Part shown: positions 22,082 to 30,663 of the stretch, piece after piece
Layout: each line of letters starts with the position of its first letter
How positions within the stretch are numbered: position 1 is the first letter of the stretch
Source: Patescibacteria group bacterium
Lineage (GTDB): Bacteria; Patescibacteriota; Minisyncoccia; Phycocordibacterales; Phycocordibacteraceae
Direction of reading: 5' to 3'
Length of the DNA stretch: 45,437 nucleotides
Assembly: GCA_019752595.1 (NCBI GenBank)
Contig: JAIELV010000003.1
Span: 1-45,437, forward strand
Position numbers and translations under genes: made by a program
The notes under the pieces: generated by a model
What the model was told of the DNA's origin: nothing
Database searches by the model: none
The model's input: the letters and a program-made list of their open reading frames with translations, nothing else

Positions 22082-23557
22082 TTAAATTCTCCGGGCAATT
22101 ACGAGATACCCAAGAGGAAACTTTTCCTTTGAAAACAGGCGCGGACGGACAAGGTGCAATAAAACATCCAAGAGGCATACGGAGGGAACCGTGACAATAC
22201 GCAAAAAACGCGGTACCAGAGAGTCAATTTGATAATACCCTGCAAGAAATGGACCGGTGCCAAAAGGTAGAATCGTGTCGCAGGTAAAACCCGCACGCTC
22301 AAATTCTTTTTGGAGTCCCTGACGAGTCATGCGTCTGAAGTCGGCAGGAGTGGGGTGCACATTTACCAGAAAAGGCACGACAGCGTATGCAATCCCGTCT
22401 TTTGCGAGAATGCGATGAGTCTCTCTCAGAGTCACACCGACATCGGAAACATGCTCAAGGACGTTCATCAGAAAAACGGTATTGGCATAACCATCAACAA
22501 GGGGGAGCTTCTCGGTAGCAATATCAGCTACAATATCCGGTTGTTCCTTTGGATCGATGTCTACCGTAACAACACGATGCCAACGACGAAATGTAAGGTA
22601 ACGGTAATGACTCCCGCGTTTTTTACCACCTCCGATGTCGATGATACGCCCGTATGCTTCGTGATTCAAAAGAGTACGGTTTGAGAAAAAACGATAACTA
22701 TCCTTGCCACGCAGGCATTCAACGAGAAAATCAACCGGGAGCGAACGAGAAAATGCCTTCCAGAAAGCTCCTACAAAAATGGAGACGTGGTACCAAAGCC
22801 ACGCAAATTCAATCCGTAACGGCATCGTTCCTTCCCGACCCCATTTTACATATGCGCGCACTACTGACAGTGCATATCCAAGAAAAGCCTTGATTCGGAA
22901 GAAAACCGCCCAACGAAAATATGAACTGAGTGTAGGAAAAGAGTCTGAGTATACCTCCCACTCTGCGTAACGCTTAAGAAATGAACCGAAGTTTTTAAAC
23001 CGCTCTGTGTCCCAGTGAAATTCATATGCACTGCGCGCCGTTCCTATCGGAAACTTCGTGCCATCAAAGACCAAGCGTTCGTGGACGTGTCCTTTAAATC
23101 GCGCGCCAACACTTTTATGCACAAGTCTGACTTGGTACCCCGGTTCAGACGCCGCGTGGTGAAAACGTTGTCCATCGTCTACTACCACGTAGGTGGGAAA
23201 ACGATATCCCAAATACGGCGGATGCGAGTCAGTGACAATACGCCGGATTTCTTCAATCCCTCCCTCAGAAAAAGTGTCATCAGAGTCCAAAAAAAGTCGC
23301 CAATCGTACGTACTTGCATCAAATGCTCTTTGGCGTACGGCTGCCTTATCCATCACACAACGAGTGTTTGGTTCATCAGTGTCATACTGTGACATAACTT
23401 TTGCCCCTGCGGCACGTGCCACGTCCCTCGTTGTGTCGGTACTGTTTCCGTCGGAAACAATAACTTCGGCAAAATGCTTTACTAATTCAAGCGCTCGGGG
23501 GAGGTCTCGGTCAGAATTGAGGGTGATAATACTCACCGAACACGGGATCTTTTGCAT
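22082..23557 (-). CDS. Fusion of family 2 glycosyltransferase and SAM methyltransferase
   Basis: 491 residues. Residues 1 to about 270 form a GT2 domain of the WaaE/beta-1,4-glucosyltransferase-like kind: SVSIITLNSDRDLPRALEL, VIVSDGNSTDTTRDVA, DWRLFLDSDDTFSEGG, then VRLVHKSVGARFKGHVHERL. Residues about 320-490 form a class I methyltransferase (IIDIGGGKKRGSHYRYL, VVTVDIDPKEQPDIVADI, VFLMNVLEHVSDVGVTLRE, AYAVVPFLVNVHPTPADF). It may add a sugar and methylate it or the chain end. I chose the ATG at 23557 (MQKIPCSVSIITL), 9 bases after TACAAT with TTGCGT 18 bases further up, because the longer frame would overlap the divergent FkbM gene and has no family match. Confidence 0.85.
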   Translation of the reverse strand: MQKIPCSVSIITLNSDRDLPRALELVKHFAEVIVSDGNSTDTTRDVARAAGAKVMSQYDTDEPNTRCVMDKAAVRQRAFDASTYDWRLFLDSDDTFSEGGIEEIRRIVTDSHPPYLGYRFPTYVVVDDGQRFHHAASEPGYQVRLVHKSVGARFKGHVHERLVFDGTKFPIGTARSAYEFHWDTERFKNFGSFLKRYAEWEVYSDSFPTLSSYFRWAVFFRIKAFLGYALSVVRAYVKWGREGTMPLRIEFAWLWYHVSIFVGAFWKAFSRSLPVDFLVECLRGKDSYRFFSNRTLLNHEAYGRIIDIGGGKKRGSHYRYLTFRRWHRVVTVDIDPKEQPDIVADIATEKLPLVDGYANTVFLMNVLEHVSDVGVTLRETHRILAKDGIAYAVVPFLVNVHPTPADFRRMTRQGLQKEFERAGFTCDTILPFGTGPFLAGYYQIDSLVPRFLRIVTVPSVCLLDVLLHLVRPRLFSKEKFPLGYLVIARRI

Positions 23558-23625
23558 GTTCTCGGCATTGTACACTTTTAGCTTGCTCCTACGCAAAGAA
23601 TCCTGATACCATTCCATTCTCTGCC

Positions 23626-24323
23626 ATGCACACACTAAAAGAATTTTTGAAGAGCATCTTGAAACTACCCCTCGGGCGAGGCGTGAGAAAGTCATACAGT
23701 CAGTTTGGAGAGGATGCGTTCATTCAGTGGCTTGTTGAAAAAATACGAAAAAAACGTACGTGGATGTAGGAGCATATCATCCCGTCTTGTATTCAAATAC
23801 GTATGCACTGTACACGCATGGTTGGAGTGGTTTAGTTATTGACCCAAACAACACCCTCTCGCCGCTTTACCACCTACTCCGACCTCGTGATCTATTTGTT
23901 TCGGCGGCTATTGGGAGTGCAGGAGTGGGTGTCTATTACTCTTTTTCTGATGGTGCCTATAACACGCTTGATCCTGAAGTGGCTGAAAAAAGAATCGCCC
24001 TTCCGTGGCTTCAACTTAAAAAGAAAATAGAAATTCCGCTAAAACCACTTTCACAACTGCTCGAAGAGAATTCCATTACAGAGATCGGGCTACTCACGAT
24101 TGATGTAGAAGGAAGAGATTTGGAGGTCTTAGAATCGCACAATTGGACTATCCGACCAGACGTCATCGCGGTAGAAGACGAACATTTTAACCCCGATGAA
24201 CCGCACGCAAGCGCTATCTATGCATACCTAAAAAATAAAAATTACACACTAGCGGGTCTTTGCGGACTAACCCTGCTTTTTAAGAACCGAACGACCAACA
24301 CAACTAGGTCCAATGCCCTGTAG
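23626..24323 (+). pseudogene. FkbM family methyltransferase interrupted by a -1 frameshift at A7
   Basis: The ATG at 23626 opens a frame of 47 codons with the family start SYSQFGEDAFIQWLVEKI and stops at 23767. The continuation, (TY)VDVGAYHPVLYSNTYALYTHGW, DPNNTLSPL, LLTIDVEGRDLEVLESHNW and PDVIAVEDEHFN, lies in the -1 frame up to 24323. The switch point is a run of seven A (23748-23754) read as CGA AAA AAA CGT. A -1 slip on it restores one protein of about 230 residues. FkbM methyltransferases methylate hydroxyl groups of sugars or other small molecules. A missing A (mutation or sequencing error), or slippage on A AAA AAA, all explain the data. Confidence 0.85.
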
Positions 24324-24345
24324 TGGAGTCGCGAGACATTGGACC
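24307..24345. repeat. Inverted repeat across the FkbM stop codon
   Basis: GGTCCAATG (24307-24315) and CATTGGACC (24337-24345), 9 bp perfect with a 21-base loop. There is no T-run after it, so it is not a standard terminator. It may be a weak Rho-independent remnant or chance. Confidence 0.4.
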
Positions 24346-24436
24346 CTACAAAGAGGCGCTCGCTACCGTAAGATAGTTGGATGCGAGAGGTTGCAACACT
24401 TAGAAACCGACCCTTTCTTGGGGTAGTATGACCGAG

Positions 24437-25708
24437 ATGGAGACACTCCGCGCTCACGCTTACCGCTTTCTTCGTTGGAGTGAAAAATATACCAAAACTG
24501 ACATGGTCTACGCCGCCTCCGGTGGTGTTTGGCTCATGGTAGGACAGAGCATGTCAAGCCTCTCAGTATTCCTGCTGTCTCTTGCTTTCGCCAATCTGGT
24601 ACCACCAGAGACCTACGGTGTGTATAAATATGTGCTTTCGATAGCGGCACTTTTCGCCCTCTTCACACTTCCAGGCATGCACACTGCAATCGGACGAGCA
24701 GTGGCACGAGGCAACACCGGGGCTATACCCGAAGCAATGCGCGCTCGGATACTTTGGAGCCTTTTTGGGATGCTTGTAGCATTCTTGGGTGGTGCATACT
24801 ACTTTATAAAAGGAAACAACGAATTAACCTTCGCATTTCTCCTGATTGGCGTTATCTTGCCTGTATTTGATACCTACACCCTGTATAACGCCTACCTCAC
24901 GGGCACACGCAACTTTAAAACACAGACCATAGTCCATGGTGCCGTGCAGCTCGTAAGCACCGCAAGTCTCGTGCTGACTCTTTTTTTTACCACAAACCTT
25001 TTGTATATACTTGTGGCGTATTTTTTACCGCTTGCCATGGCACGCTTCATCGCATATCGATTCATTTTAGGAGACATTCCACACGAATCCCCGGATCCTG
25101 CAGTCATTCGATACGGAAAACAACTAAGCGTTATAGGAATTTTGAGTACGGTTGCGAGTAACGTTGACAAAATACTTCTTTGGAAATTCTTAGGTCCCGC
25201 ACAACTTGCTGTATACGCATTTTCAATCGCCATACCTGAACAACTGAAAGGCCCTCTTCGGGGAGTTGGTGAACTCGCCTTTCCCAAATTTGCCGCGCAA
25301 ACTCCCGAACAAATAAGCAACTCTTTACCACTCCTGTGGAGAAAGCTCATCTTGTATGGAGTGGTACTGGTTACCATTTCTGTGATCTATATCCTGCTTG
25401 CCCCCTATATTTTCGCGTTTTTCTTCCCGCAGTATATGGAAAGCGTGCTGTACTCACAAATCTTTGCCACATCATTGGTTGCAGGAATAAGCGTTATTCC
25501 TGTTGCGGCACTCGAGGCTCAGAAGAAAATTGTTGCACAATACTTTTTAAACACTATTCAACCCATTACCAGTATTGTACTCATGCTTATGCTCATACCC
25601 ATATTCGGAGTGATGGGCGCAATAAGTGGATTAGTAATCGGACGATTGATGTCGACCTTATATATTATTGGCACTACTATCTTTATCTTCAGAAATCGAC
25701 AAACCTAA
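24437..25708 (+). CDS. Wzx-type polysaccharide flippase
   Basis: 423 residues with about twelve membrane segments and the MATE/MOP-like organisation of Polysacc_synt proteins: ASGGVWLMVGQSMSSLSVFL in the first helix, FANLVPPETYGVYKYVLSIA, and the second-half repeat RYGKQLSVIGILSTVASNVD. It should flip undecaprenyl-diphosphate-linked oligosaccharide units across the membrane to the Wzy-type enzyme. I chose the ATG at 24437 (METLRAHAYRF), since TAGTAT ends 7 bases before it; the ATG at 24428 would lie inside that hexamer. The 3' end overlaps the end of the convergent methyltransferase gene by four bases. Confidence 0.88.
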   Translation: METLRAHAYRFLRWSEKYTKTDMVYAASGGVWLMVGQSMSSLSVFLLSLAFANLVPPETYGVYKYVLSIAALFALFTLPGMHTAIGRAVARGNTGAIPEAMRARILWSLFGMLVAFLGGAYYFIKGNNELTFAFLLIGVILPVFDTYTLYNAYLTGTRNFKTQTIVHGAVQLVSTASLVLTLFFTTNLLYILVAYFLPLAMARFIAYRFILGDIPHESPDPAVIRYGKQLSVIGILSTVASNVDKILLWKFLGPAQLAVYAFSIAIPEQLKGPLRGVGELAFPKFAAQTPEQISNSLPLLWRKLILYGVVLVTISVIYILLAPYIFAFFFPQYMESVLYSQIFATSLVAGISVIPVAALEAQKKIVAQYFLNTIQPITSIVLMLMLIPIFGVMGAISGLVIGRLMSTLYIIGTTIFIFRNRQT

Positions 25709-26379
25709 CGACGGGTGACTTTTGCGAATTGAATCTCCAAAGCACCGAAGTCCTTGTGTGTAAACTTATCTATAATCGGGAGGATTTCAACAATATATTT
25801 ATTTGTATCAATCGCATCAACAACGGGCTTAGCACCCGCATTAAAGTTATGCGGCCAATAATCGTCGAAAATAACCACTGTGGTTTCGTGCATTAACTGT
25901 GAAGTGCAATTCCAATCGTTTTGTATTGTTTCAATGCTATGCCCTCCGTCAATAAACACAAAGTCCACCTTTGGGAGTGCGCGTAATGCTGCGGGTAAGG
26001 TTTCTTTAGTGTCGCCCTTGTAGAGCTGTAACGCAACACCTGTAGCGTTGAGCTTCCGTTTAACCTCATCAACTGAGGGTGGCCATTTTGAAATCTCCGA
26101 TTTAAATTGAGCGTCATTTAAAGATTCAAAAAGATCGAAGCCGTAGTACTCGACTTCCGAGGGTGGGGTGTAATGTAATGCTGTACGAATCATGCTCAGC
26201 GCACGATCCCCTCTCCATGTACCCACTTCAAGTATTCTTCGCGCCCGTACCCTCTTGATTTCTTTGTAAAGATACCGATAACGACGCGCGCCTCTCAAAA
26301 GATCGTGTAGCTGGTTGTACAGTGGCGCATAGAAAGGACGAGCGACACGTTTGATAAAGTGGAGCGCCGTGAAGTTCAT
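25705..26379 (-). CDS. Class I SAM methyltransferase (Methyltransf_24 type)
   Basis: 224 residues. RRILEVGTWRGDRALSMI is the SAM loop, YYGFDLFESLND the second motif, and VDFVFIDGGHSIETIQNDW with TVVIFDDYW are the hallmarks of the Methyltransf_24/CmcI-like group, which methylates hydroxyl groups of sugars and natural products. The N-terminal 45 residues are basic and amphipathic and may bring the protein to the membrane. The start overlaps the stop of the GT4 gene (ATGA). As last gene of the gmd operon it probably O-methylates a sugar of the glycan. Confidence 0.85.
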   Translation of the reverse strand: MNFTALHFIKRVARPFYAPLYNQLHDLLRGARRYRYLYKEIKRVRARRILEVGTWRGDRALSMIRTALHYTPPSEVEYYGFDLFESLNDAQFKSEISKWPPSVDEVKRKLNATGVALQLYKGDTKETLPAALRALPKVDFVFIDGGHSIETIQNDWNCTSQLMHETTVVIFDDYWPHNFNAGAKPVVDAIDTNKYIVEILPIIDKFTHKDFGALEIQFAKVTRR

Positions 26380-27463
26380 TGTAACATTTTAGAGAAGTGG
26401 TTTACGTGCAGATCCGCTATTCGTTCCCATGCAAAGGTCCGCGCACGAGCTTCTGCTGCCGCGCCCATATGTTGCGATAATTTTTCATCAGTAAGTAATC
26501 TACGTAATGCTTGTGCAATAGCAGCAGGGTTTGGCTCCACAAGGAACCCGGTTTCCCCATCAATAATTGCCGCTTCGGCCCCACTGTTTCGTGTACCCAC
26601 AGACGGAATTCCACATGACCCGGCTTCGAGATATACCATACCGAATCCTTCAATTGCATCCTGAGTAGAGACCGGGGTAAGAAGAAAAAGTCGTGCATTG
26701 TTGTACGCACGCACTAATTCAACATCAGATATCCCAGACAAAAAGGTAATGCGTTCAGTGAGCTTAAGCTCTTGAATCCTCTTTTTCAAGTTACTGCAAT
26801 ACTCACTATCGTCCAACATACCCACAATGGTATAGCGTAAACCCGGAAAATCTTGAGCTACGAGCGCGAACGCCTCAACAGAAAGAGATACCCTTTTCGC
26901 GACTTGACTGCACCCACACTTATTATAGTCGTTGACTGTTCTGGAGAAACGGGATGGCGTGCAAACACTGACACATCAACACCAACAGGAATGATTGTAT
27001 AGTTAGAAAATCGATATCCTGCTAACTCAATTTGACGTCGGACAAAATCACTCACTATAAAAATAGAATCGGCTGAGAAATACACCCAACGGATTAAGAG
27101 ATTTCGAAACTTGTTTTTAGTAAAAAGTGAGTACGTGCCGAGACAATGAATAATCCTTTTTATGGGGAGTCCAATTGATGCAAGGGTAACTATTATGCCA
27201 TACGGGTTGGCGTCATAACACAACACTATGTCATAGTGCGCAATAAACAATCGCAACCTGTGTAAAGTAGAAAACAAGGTCAACGGTGCATACAACGACA
27301 GACCGCGTAATGGTAGATTCAAAACGCTCTCACCGGAACTCCCCGAACCCGAAACATAACCAACTTTGTGACCACGCTCGACAAGTCCCTGACCCACTTG
27401 AGTCGCGAGACGTCCCCACCCAGCCTTTGGGGCAAGGCTGTCCACCACAATACAGATCTTCAT
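26376..27463 (-). pseudogene. Family 4 glycosyltransferase split by a single-base frameshift
   Basis: The first part (27463-26858, 201 codons) has a GT-B N-terminal domain (KICIVVDSLAPKAGWGRLA, IVLCYDANPYG) and enters the second domain with IIPVGVDVSVFARHPVS and SVGAVKSRKG before stopping. The continuation is in the -1 frame: VEAFALVAQDFPGLRYTIVG, FLSGISDVELVRAYNNARLF, then EGFGMVYLEAGSCGIPSVG with the Glu pair of GT4 enzymes, to 26376. The switch falls in AAAAGGG (26897-26891), where one missing A or G restores a protein of about 362 residues. Start and stop overlap the neighbours as in an intact operon. It should transfer a sugar in the glycan repeat unit if functional. Confidence 0.85.
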
Positions 27464-27858
27464 ACATTTGTAATTCTGACAGTATCCTGCTCGTACCCAT
27501 CATCAGTGCGACTGAGAGTGGTCATGTCAAGTATCTTTGAATCCTCAAGCGCTTCGTACCTGTGTACATATAAGGGCGGGATCCTACTAAAACTACCAGG
27601 GACAAGGATTGTCTCTTCTTTTTGTGAACCATCAACCGCATAAGTGGTAAGTCGGATCTTCCCTTCAAGTACATACGAGTACTGTGTAGATTCCCGATGA
27701 TAATGATTTGCGCGTACAGCTCCTTTTGTGAAAGTGATCATACCTACGTGTCCGACTTTTTCCTCGAGGAGGTCAAAAATGTCACCACGTGCATCACTAA
27801 ACGCAGGCGTCAATGTCTTGTGCTCTACTGCCAAGCCGTTATGAATTGGTTTCGCCAT
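27460..27858 (-). CDS. Cupin (WxcM/FdtA-like) sugar-nucleotide isomerase or epimerase candidate
   Basis: 132 residues folding as a single cupin: FSDARGDIFDLLE, TFTKGAVRANHYHRESTQYS (metal-type His residues), YVLEGKIRLTTYAV, SFSRIPPLYVHRYEAL. The closest families by pattern are WxcM-like and FdtA-like 3,4-ketoisomerases and RmlC-type epimerases. The catalytic His of those is plausibly among the three visible ones, but the Tyr is not certain. The ATG at 27858 (MAKPIHNGLAVEH) lies within the end of the C-methyltransferase gene, and the stop overlaps the GT4 start. It may epimerise the gmd product, or be only a binding protein. Confidence 0.7.
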   Translation of the reverse strand: MAKPIHNGLAVEHKTLTPAFSDARGDIFDLLEEKVGHVGMITFTKGAVRANHYHRESTQYSYVLEGKIRLTTYAVDGSQKEETILVPGSFSRIPPLYVHRYEALEDSKILDMTTLSRTDDGYEQDTVRITNV

Positions 27859-29110
27859 AAATTCGTGGATACGGTATCGGAATAATAAAACGACCACCTT
27901 TCTCGCGATATGTAGTCATGTTTTTCATTATCTCATCAGCAAAATTCCATGCAAGCAACAAACAGAAATCAGGAACGTCCTCAATAATCTTTTCATCCGG
28001 ATATATAGGTAAGTGTACCCCGGGAGTATATCTCCCTACCTTGAGAGGGTTCTTTTCTGTCGCATAGTTCAAAAAAGATGCGTCAAGGTGGCAATAATTT
28101 AGAAGGGTGTTGCCCTTAGCCGGCGCAGAGAGGGCCACGATACTTTTACCTTGCTTCTTGAGCGACAACACGAGACTAAGAAGTGCTTCTTTTTGTCCAC
28201 GCACCCGGTCGGCAAACTGAGCAAGCTTTTCAACTGAGTACAAACCCGCGAGCTCTTCTTCGTTAATGAGGGAATCAACAGTACTCGAAAGTTCATGCCG
28301 ACCGGGGTGTCCCACAAAAAAGCGAAGACTGCCTCCATGAATAAGGTTCTTTTCGACATCAAACAATTCAAGTCCCATAGACTCGAAATAAGATCTCATA
28401 GGTTTCACTGATAGGTAGGAGATATGCTGGTGGTAAATAGTATCGTACTCAACGTTTTCAATAAGCGGCAGTGCATGTGGAGCCTCTATAACGATAACCC
28501 CCTCGTCTGCCAAGAGTTCCTTCATTCCAAGAACGCTGTCGTCAATCTCGTGAAGGTGTGCAAAAACGTTAGTCGCAGTAATAACTTGTGCTTTCCCGTG
28601 CGAAACAGTGATAGCTTTTGCTAATGCGCTTCCAAAAAAATCAACGATAGTGTCGATACCCCCTGCAATAGATTTCTCCGCAATATTTTGAGCAGGGTCT
28701 ACGCCAAGTACCCGCATCCCCACCTCTTTAAATCCAGCAAGCAAGACACCCACATTACTCCCTATGTCCACCACTAGTGACCCTGGTGGTATCGAAAAAC
28801 GTCGAACGATACTTTCAGCCATAGTGGCATAATGCGCGCGACCAGTCGCTGTGGTTGACGACTGATAAAGATAGTCAGTTTGATAAAGGATTTCAGGATC
28901 TACAAAATAATCTATTTGCAAAAGCCCACACCGCCCGCAGGACATTAAGCGCAAAGGAAAAGTGATTTCTGCATTGTAGAGCTGTGCCTCAGTCGGGAAA
29001 AAATCTGAATGCGGGTGCATCCCAAGGTCAATCACCAAAAAGAGAGACTCCTGTTTGCACATATGGCAACGATTCGAAGCATGCCCGAACTGTGTATTTT
29101 TTTGACTCAT
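27839..29110 (-). CDS. Second sugar C-methyltransferase
   Basis: 423 residues, the same three-part family as the protein at 14651-15880: zinc ligands CHMCKQE and SCGRCGLLQ, SAM loop LVVDIGSNVGVLLAGF, TIYHQHISYLSVKPM in place of the usual HEH, and SAPAKGNTLLNYC in the C-terminal domain, ending in LLLAWNFADEI and IPIPYP. Being next to gmd, its likely substrate is a GDP-4-keto-6-deoxy sugar, and the product a 3-C-methyl-6-deoxyhexose such as virenose- or evalose-type sugars. TATATC ends 7 bases before the ATG. Presence of two divergent copies in two operons argues for two different branched sugars. Confidence 0.88.
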   Translation of the reverse strand: MSQKNTQFGHASNRCHMCKQESLFLVIDLGMHPHSDFFPTEAQLYNAEITFPLRLMSCGRCGLLQIDYFVDPEILYQTDYLYQSSTTATGRAHYATMAESIVRRFSIPPGSLVVDIGSNVGVLLAGFKEVGMRVLGVDPAQNIAEKSIAGGIDTIVDFFGSALAKAITVSHGKAQVITATNVFAHLHEIDDSVLGMKELLADEGVIVIEAPHALPLIENVEYDTIYHQHISYLSVKPMRSYFESMGLELFDVEKNLIHGGSLRFFVGHPGRHELSSTVDSLINEEELAGLYSVEKLAQFADRVRGQKEALLSLVLSLKKQGKSIVALSAPAKGNTLLNYCHLDASFLNYATEKNPLKVGRYTPGVHLPIYPDEKIIEDVPDFCLLLAWNFADEIMKNMTTYREKGGRFIIPIPYPRIYGETNS

Positions 29111-29142
29111 AATCCGAGATATAGATATATTGAGGACTGAAT

Positions 29143-30198
29143 TTATGTAGCAACTGGATTAAGACCTTGCAAAAGTTCAATATCAGACCTTACCATAGAT
29201 GTGACGAGGGTATGGAATGTGGTTTTCGGCACCCACCCAAGCTTTTCTCTTGCTTTCGTAATGTCGGCTAACAGATAATTTACTTCGCGCGGACGATAAA
29301 ATTTCTCATCAACCATAACCCGCACAACACCGTTTTGGTCTCTCCCTATCTCCTTCACACCTTCCCCCTCCCAGGTGATGTTCAAACCGACAGCGTCTGC
29401 AACAACTTCAACGAGTTCGCGAACAGAGTGTGACTCTCCTGTGCCGATAACGTAATCATCCGGCGTGTCTTGTTGTAGCATTAACCACATCATTTCTACG
29501 TAATCGCCCGCAAAGCCCCAGTCTCGTTTTGCATCAAGGTTACCGAGAGTGATCGTTTCGCGTTGACCTAGAGAAATCTTTGCGAACGAAAGTGACGTTT
29601 TTCTGGTAACAAAATGTTCGCCACGGCGAGGGCTTTCATGATTGAAGAGGAAACCTGAACAAATAAAAAGTCCGTGCTTCTGCCGGTACCCGACAACGTA
29701 ATCTTCGTGCGCCTTCAGTTTCGCCTCGCCGTACGGAGAAACCGGATTCATGGGCGATGTTTCCGCTTGTGGCGGATTAGTCGAGCCAAACATTTCTGAT
29801 GTGGATGCTTGATATATGCGCACCTTCGGATTGTGTCGCATAGCCACATGGACCAAATGGCCCATGCCCTTGTAGTTGATTTCATAGGTTTCTTCCGGGC
29901 ACTCAAACGAGATACCGACATGAGATTGTGCTCCTAGGTTGTACACCTCATCAGGGTTTGCTTTTAGTATGACACGCTCCAAAAGAGCGATATCACGCAA
30001 ATCGCCATAGTGAATATGAATACGATTTTTGACATTTACGAGACGTCCGAATACGTCGTGGCTCGAACGCCGAACAAGACCATGTACTTCGTACCCTTTG
30101 GAAAGTAAAAATTCAGCGAGATACGAACCGTCTTGGCCGGTAATCCCCGTAACGAGGGCGCGTTTTACGCCACCTGAAGTAGTGAGAGATGTGTCCAT
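29143..30198 (-). CDS. gmd: GDP-mannose 4,6-dehydratase
   Basis: 351 residues. RALVTGITGQDGSYLAEFLL is the NADP loop with the Gmd-specific GITGQDGSY, followed by GLVRRSS, NLGAQSHVGISFE, QASTSEMFGS (Thr-Ser-Glu), SPYGEAKLKAH (Tyr-xxx-Lys) and LFNHESPRRGEHFVTRK, all standard for Gmd. It produces GDP-4-keto-6-deoxymannose, precursor of fucose, rhamnose, perosamine and related sugars. No fucose synthase (Fcl) is next to it; instead a C-methyltransferase follows by 32 bases. I chose the ATG at 30198 over an upstream GTG; TATCCT ends 5 bases before it. Confidence 0.94.
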   Translation of the reverse strand: MDTSLTTSGGVKRALVTGITGQDGSYLAEFLLSKGYEVHGLVRRSSHDVFGRLVNVKNRIHIHYGDLRDIALLERVILKANPDEVYNLGAQSHVGISFECPEETYEINYKGMGHLVHVAMRHNPKVRIYQASTSEMFGSTNPPQAETSPMNPVSPYGEAKLKAHEDYVVGYRQKHGLFICSGFLFNHESPRRGEHFVTRKTSLSFAKISLGQRETITLGNLDAKRDWGFAGDYVEMMWLMLQQDTPDDYVIGTGESHSVRELVEVVADAVGLNITWEGEGVKEIGRDQNGVVRVMVDEKFYRPREVNYLLADITKAREKLGWVPKTTFHTLVTSMVRSDIELLQGLNPVAT

Positions 30199-30225
30199 AG
30201 TGAAGGATACGGCGTATTCTCTCAC

Positions 30226-30663
30226 AATTCAGAAATACTGAAAAGTGTCACTCATAGGTTTAATCATGAAGCAAATTGGATCAACTTCCTTCGCGGGCAT
30301 AAACCTAAAATAAGTTCATAGGAGGGTTATTCTATTGCCTTTGCCGTTCCTTGGGCTCTTCCCGAACTCAGGAATATTTTGGATGTCGCGATTGAAAACA
30401 TGCCGCCGAATGTCTCTGCAGAAATTGACAGAGGTTGGATCACAGACCCTGCACACTGCAGTTTGCTTTCCGGAAGTTCGCAATTCATTTTGGGACAGAA
30501 CGTAAATTCTGAAGGAGTAATAGTTATCATATTGAGTGCCTTCCTCATGCTATCCCTGGGCTTTATTCTCCACTACCTTTATGTTCACATTACACCAAAG
30601 AAAGACGCGGAGAGGCACGAGCAATACACGCCGTAGCGAGCGGGCTGCGCATCAGAAGATTAT
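30226..30663 (+). other. Gap between gmd and the cohesin operon with a possible small membrane ORF
   Basis: This 438-base stretch has no confident gene. A plus-strand frame open from 30322 and ending at 30636 encodes, from ATG 30400, about 78 residues with one membrane segment (VIVIILSAFLMLSLGFILHY) and a charged tail. It could be a real tail-anchored peptide or a remnant of a longer gene. Start codons TTG 30379 and ATG 30400 both lack a ribosome-binding site. An AGGAGG at 30319-30324 precedes a different, featureless frame beginning TTG 30334. A 7-bp inverted repeat AGGTTTA / TAAACCT lies near 30256 and 30300. Confidence 0.3.
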
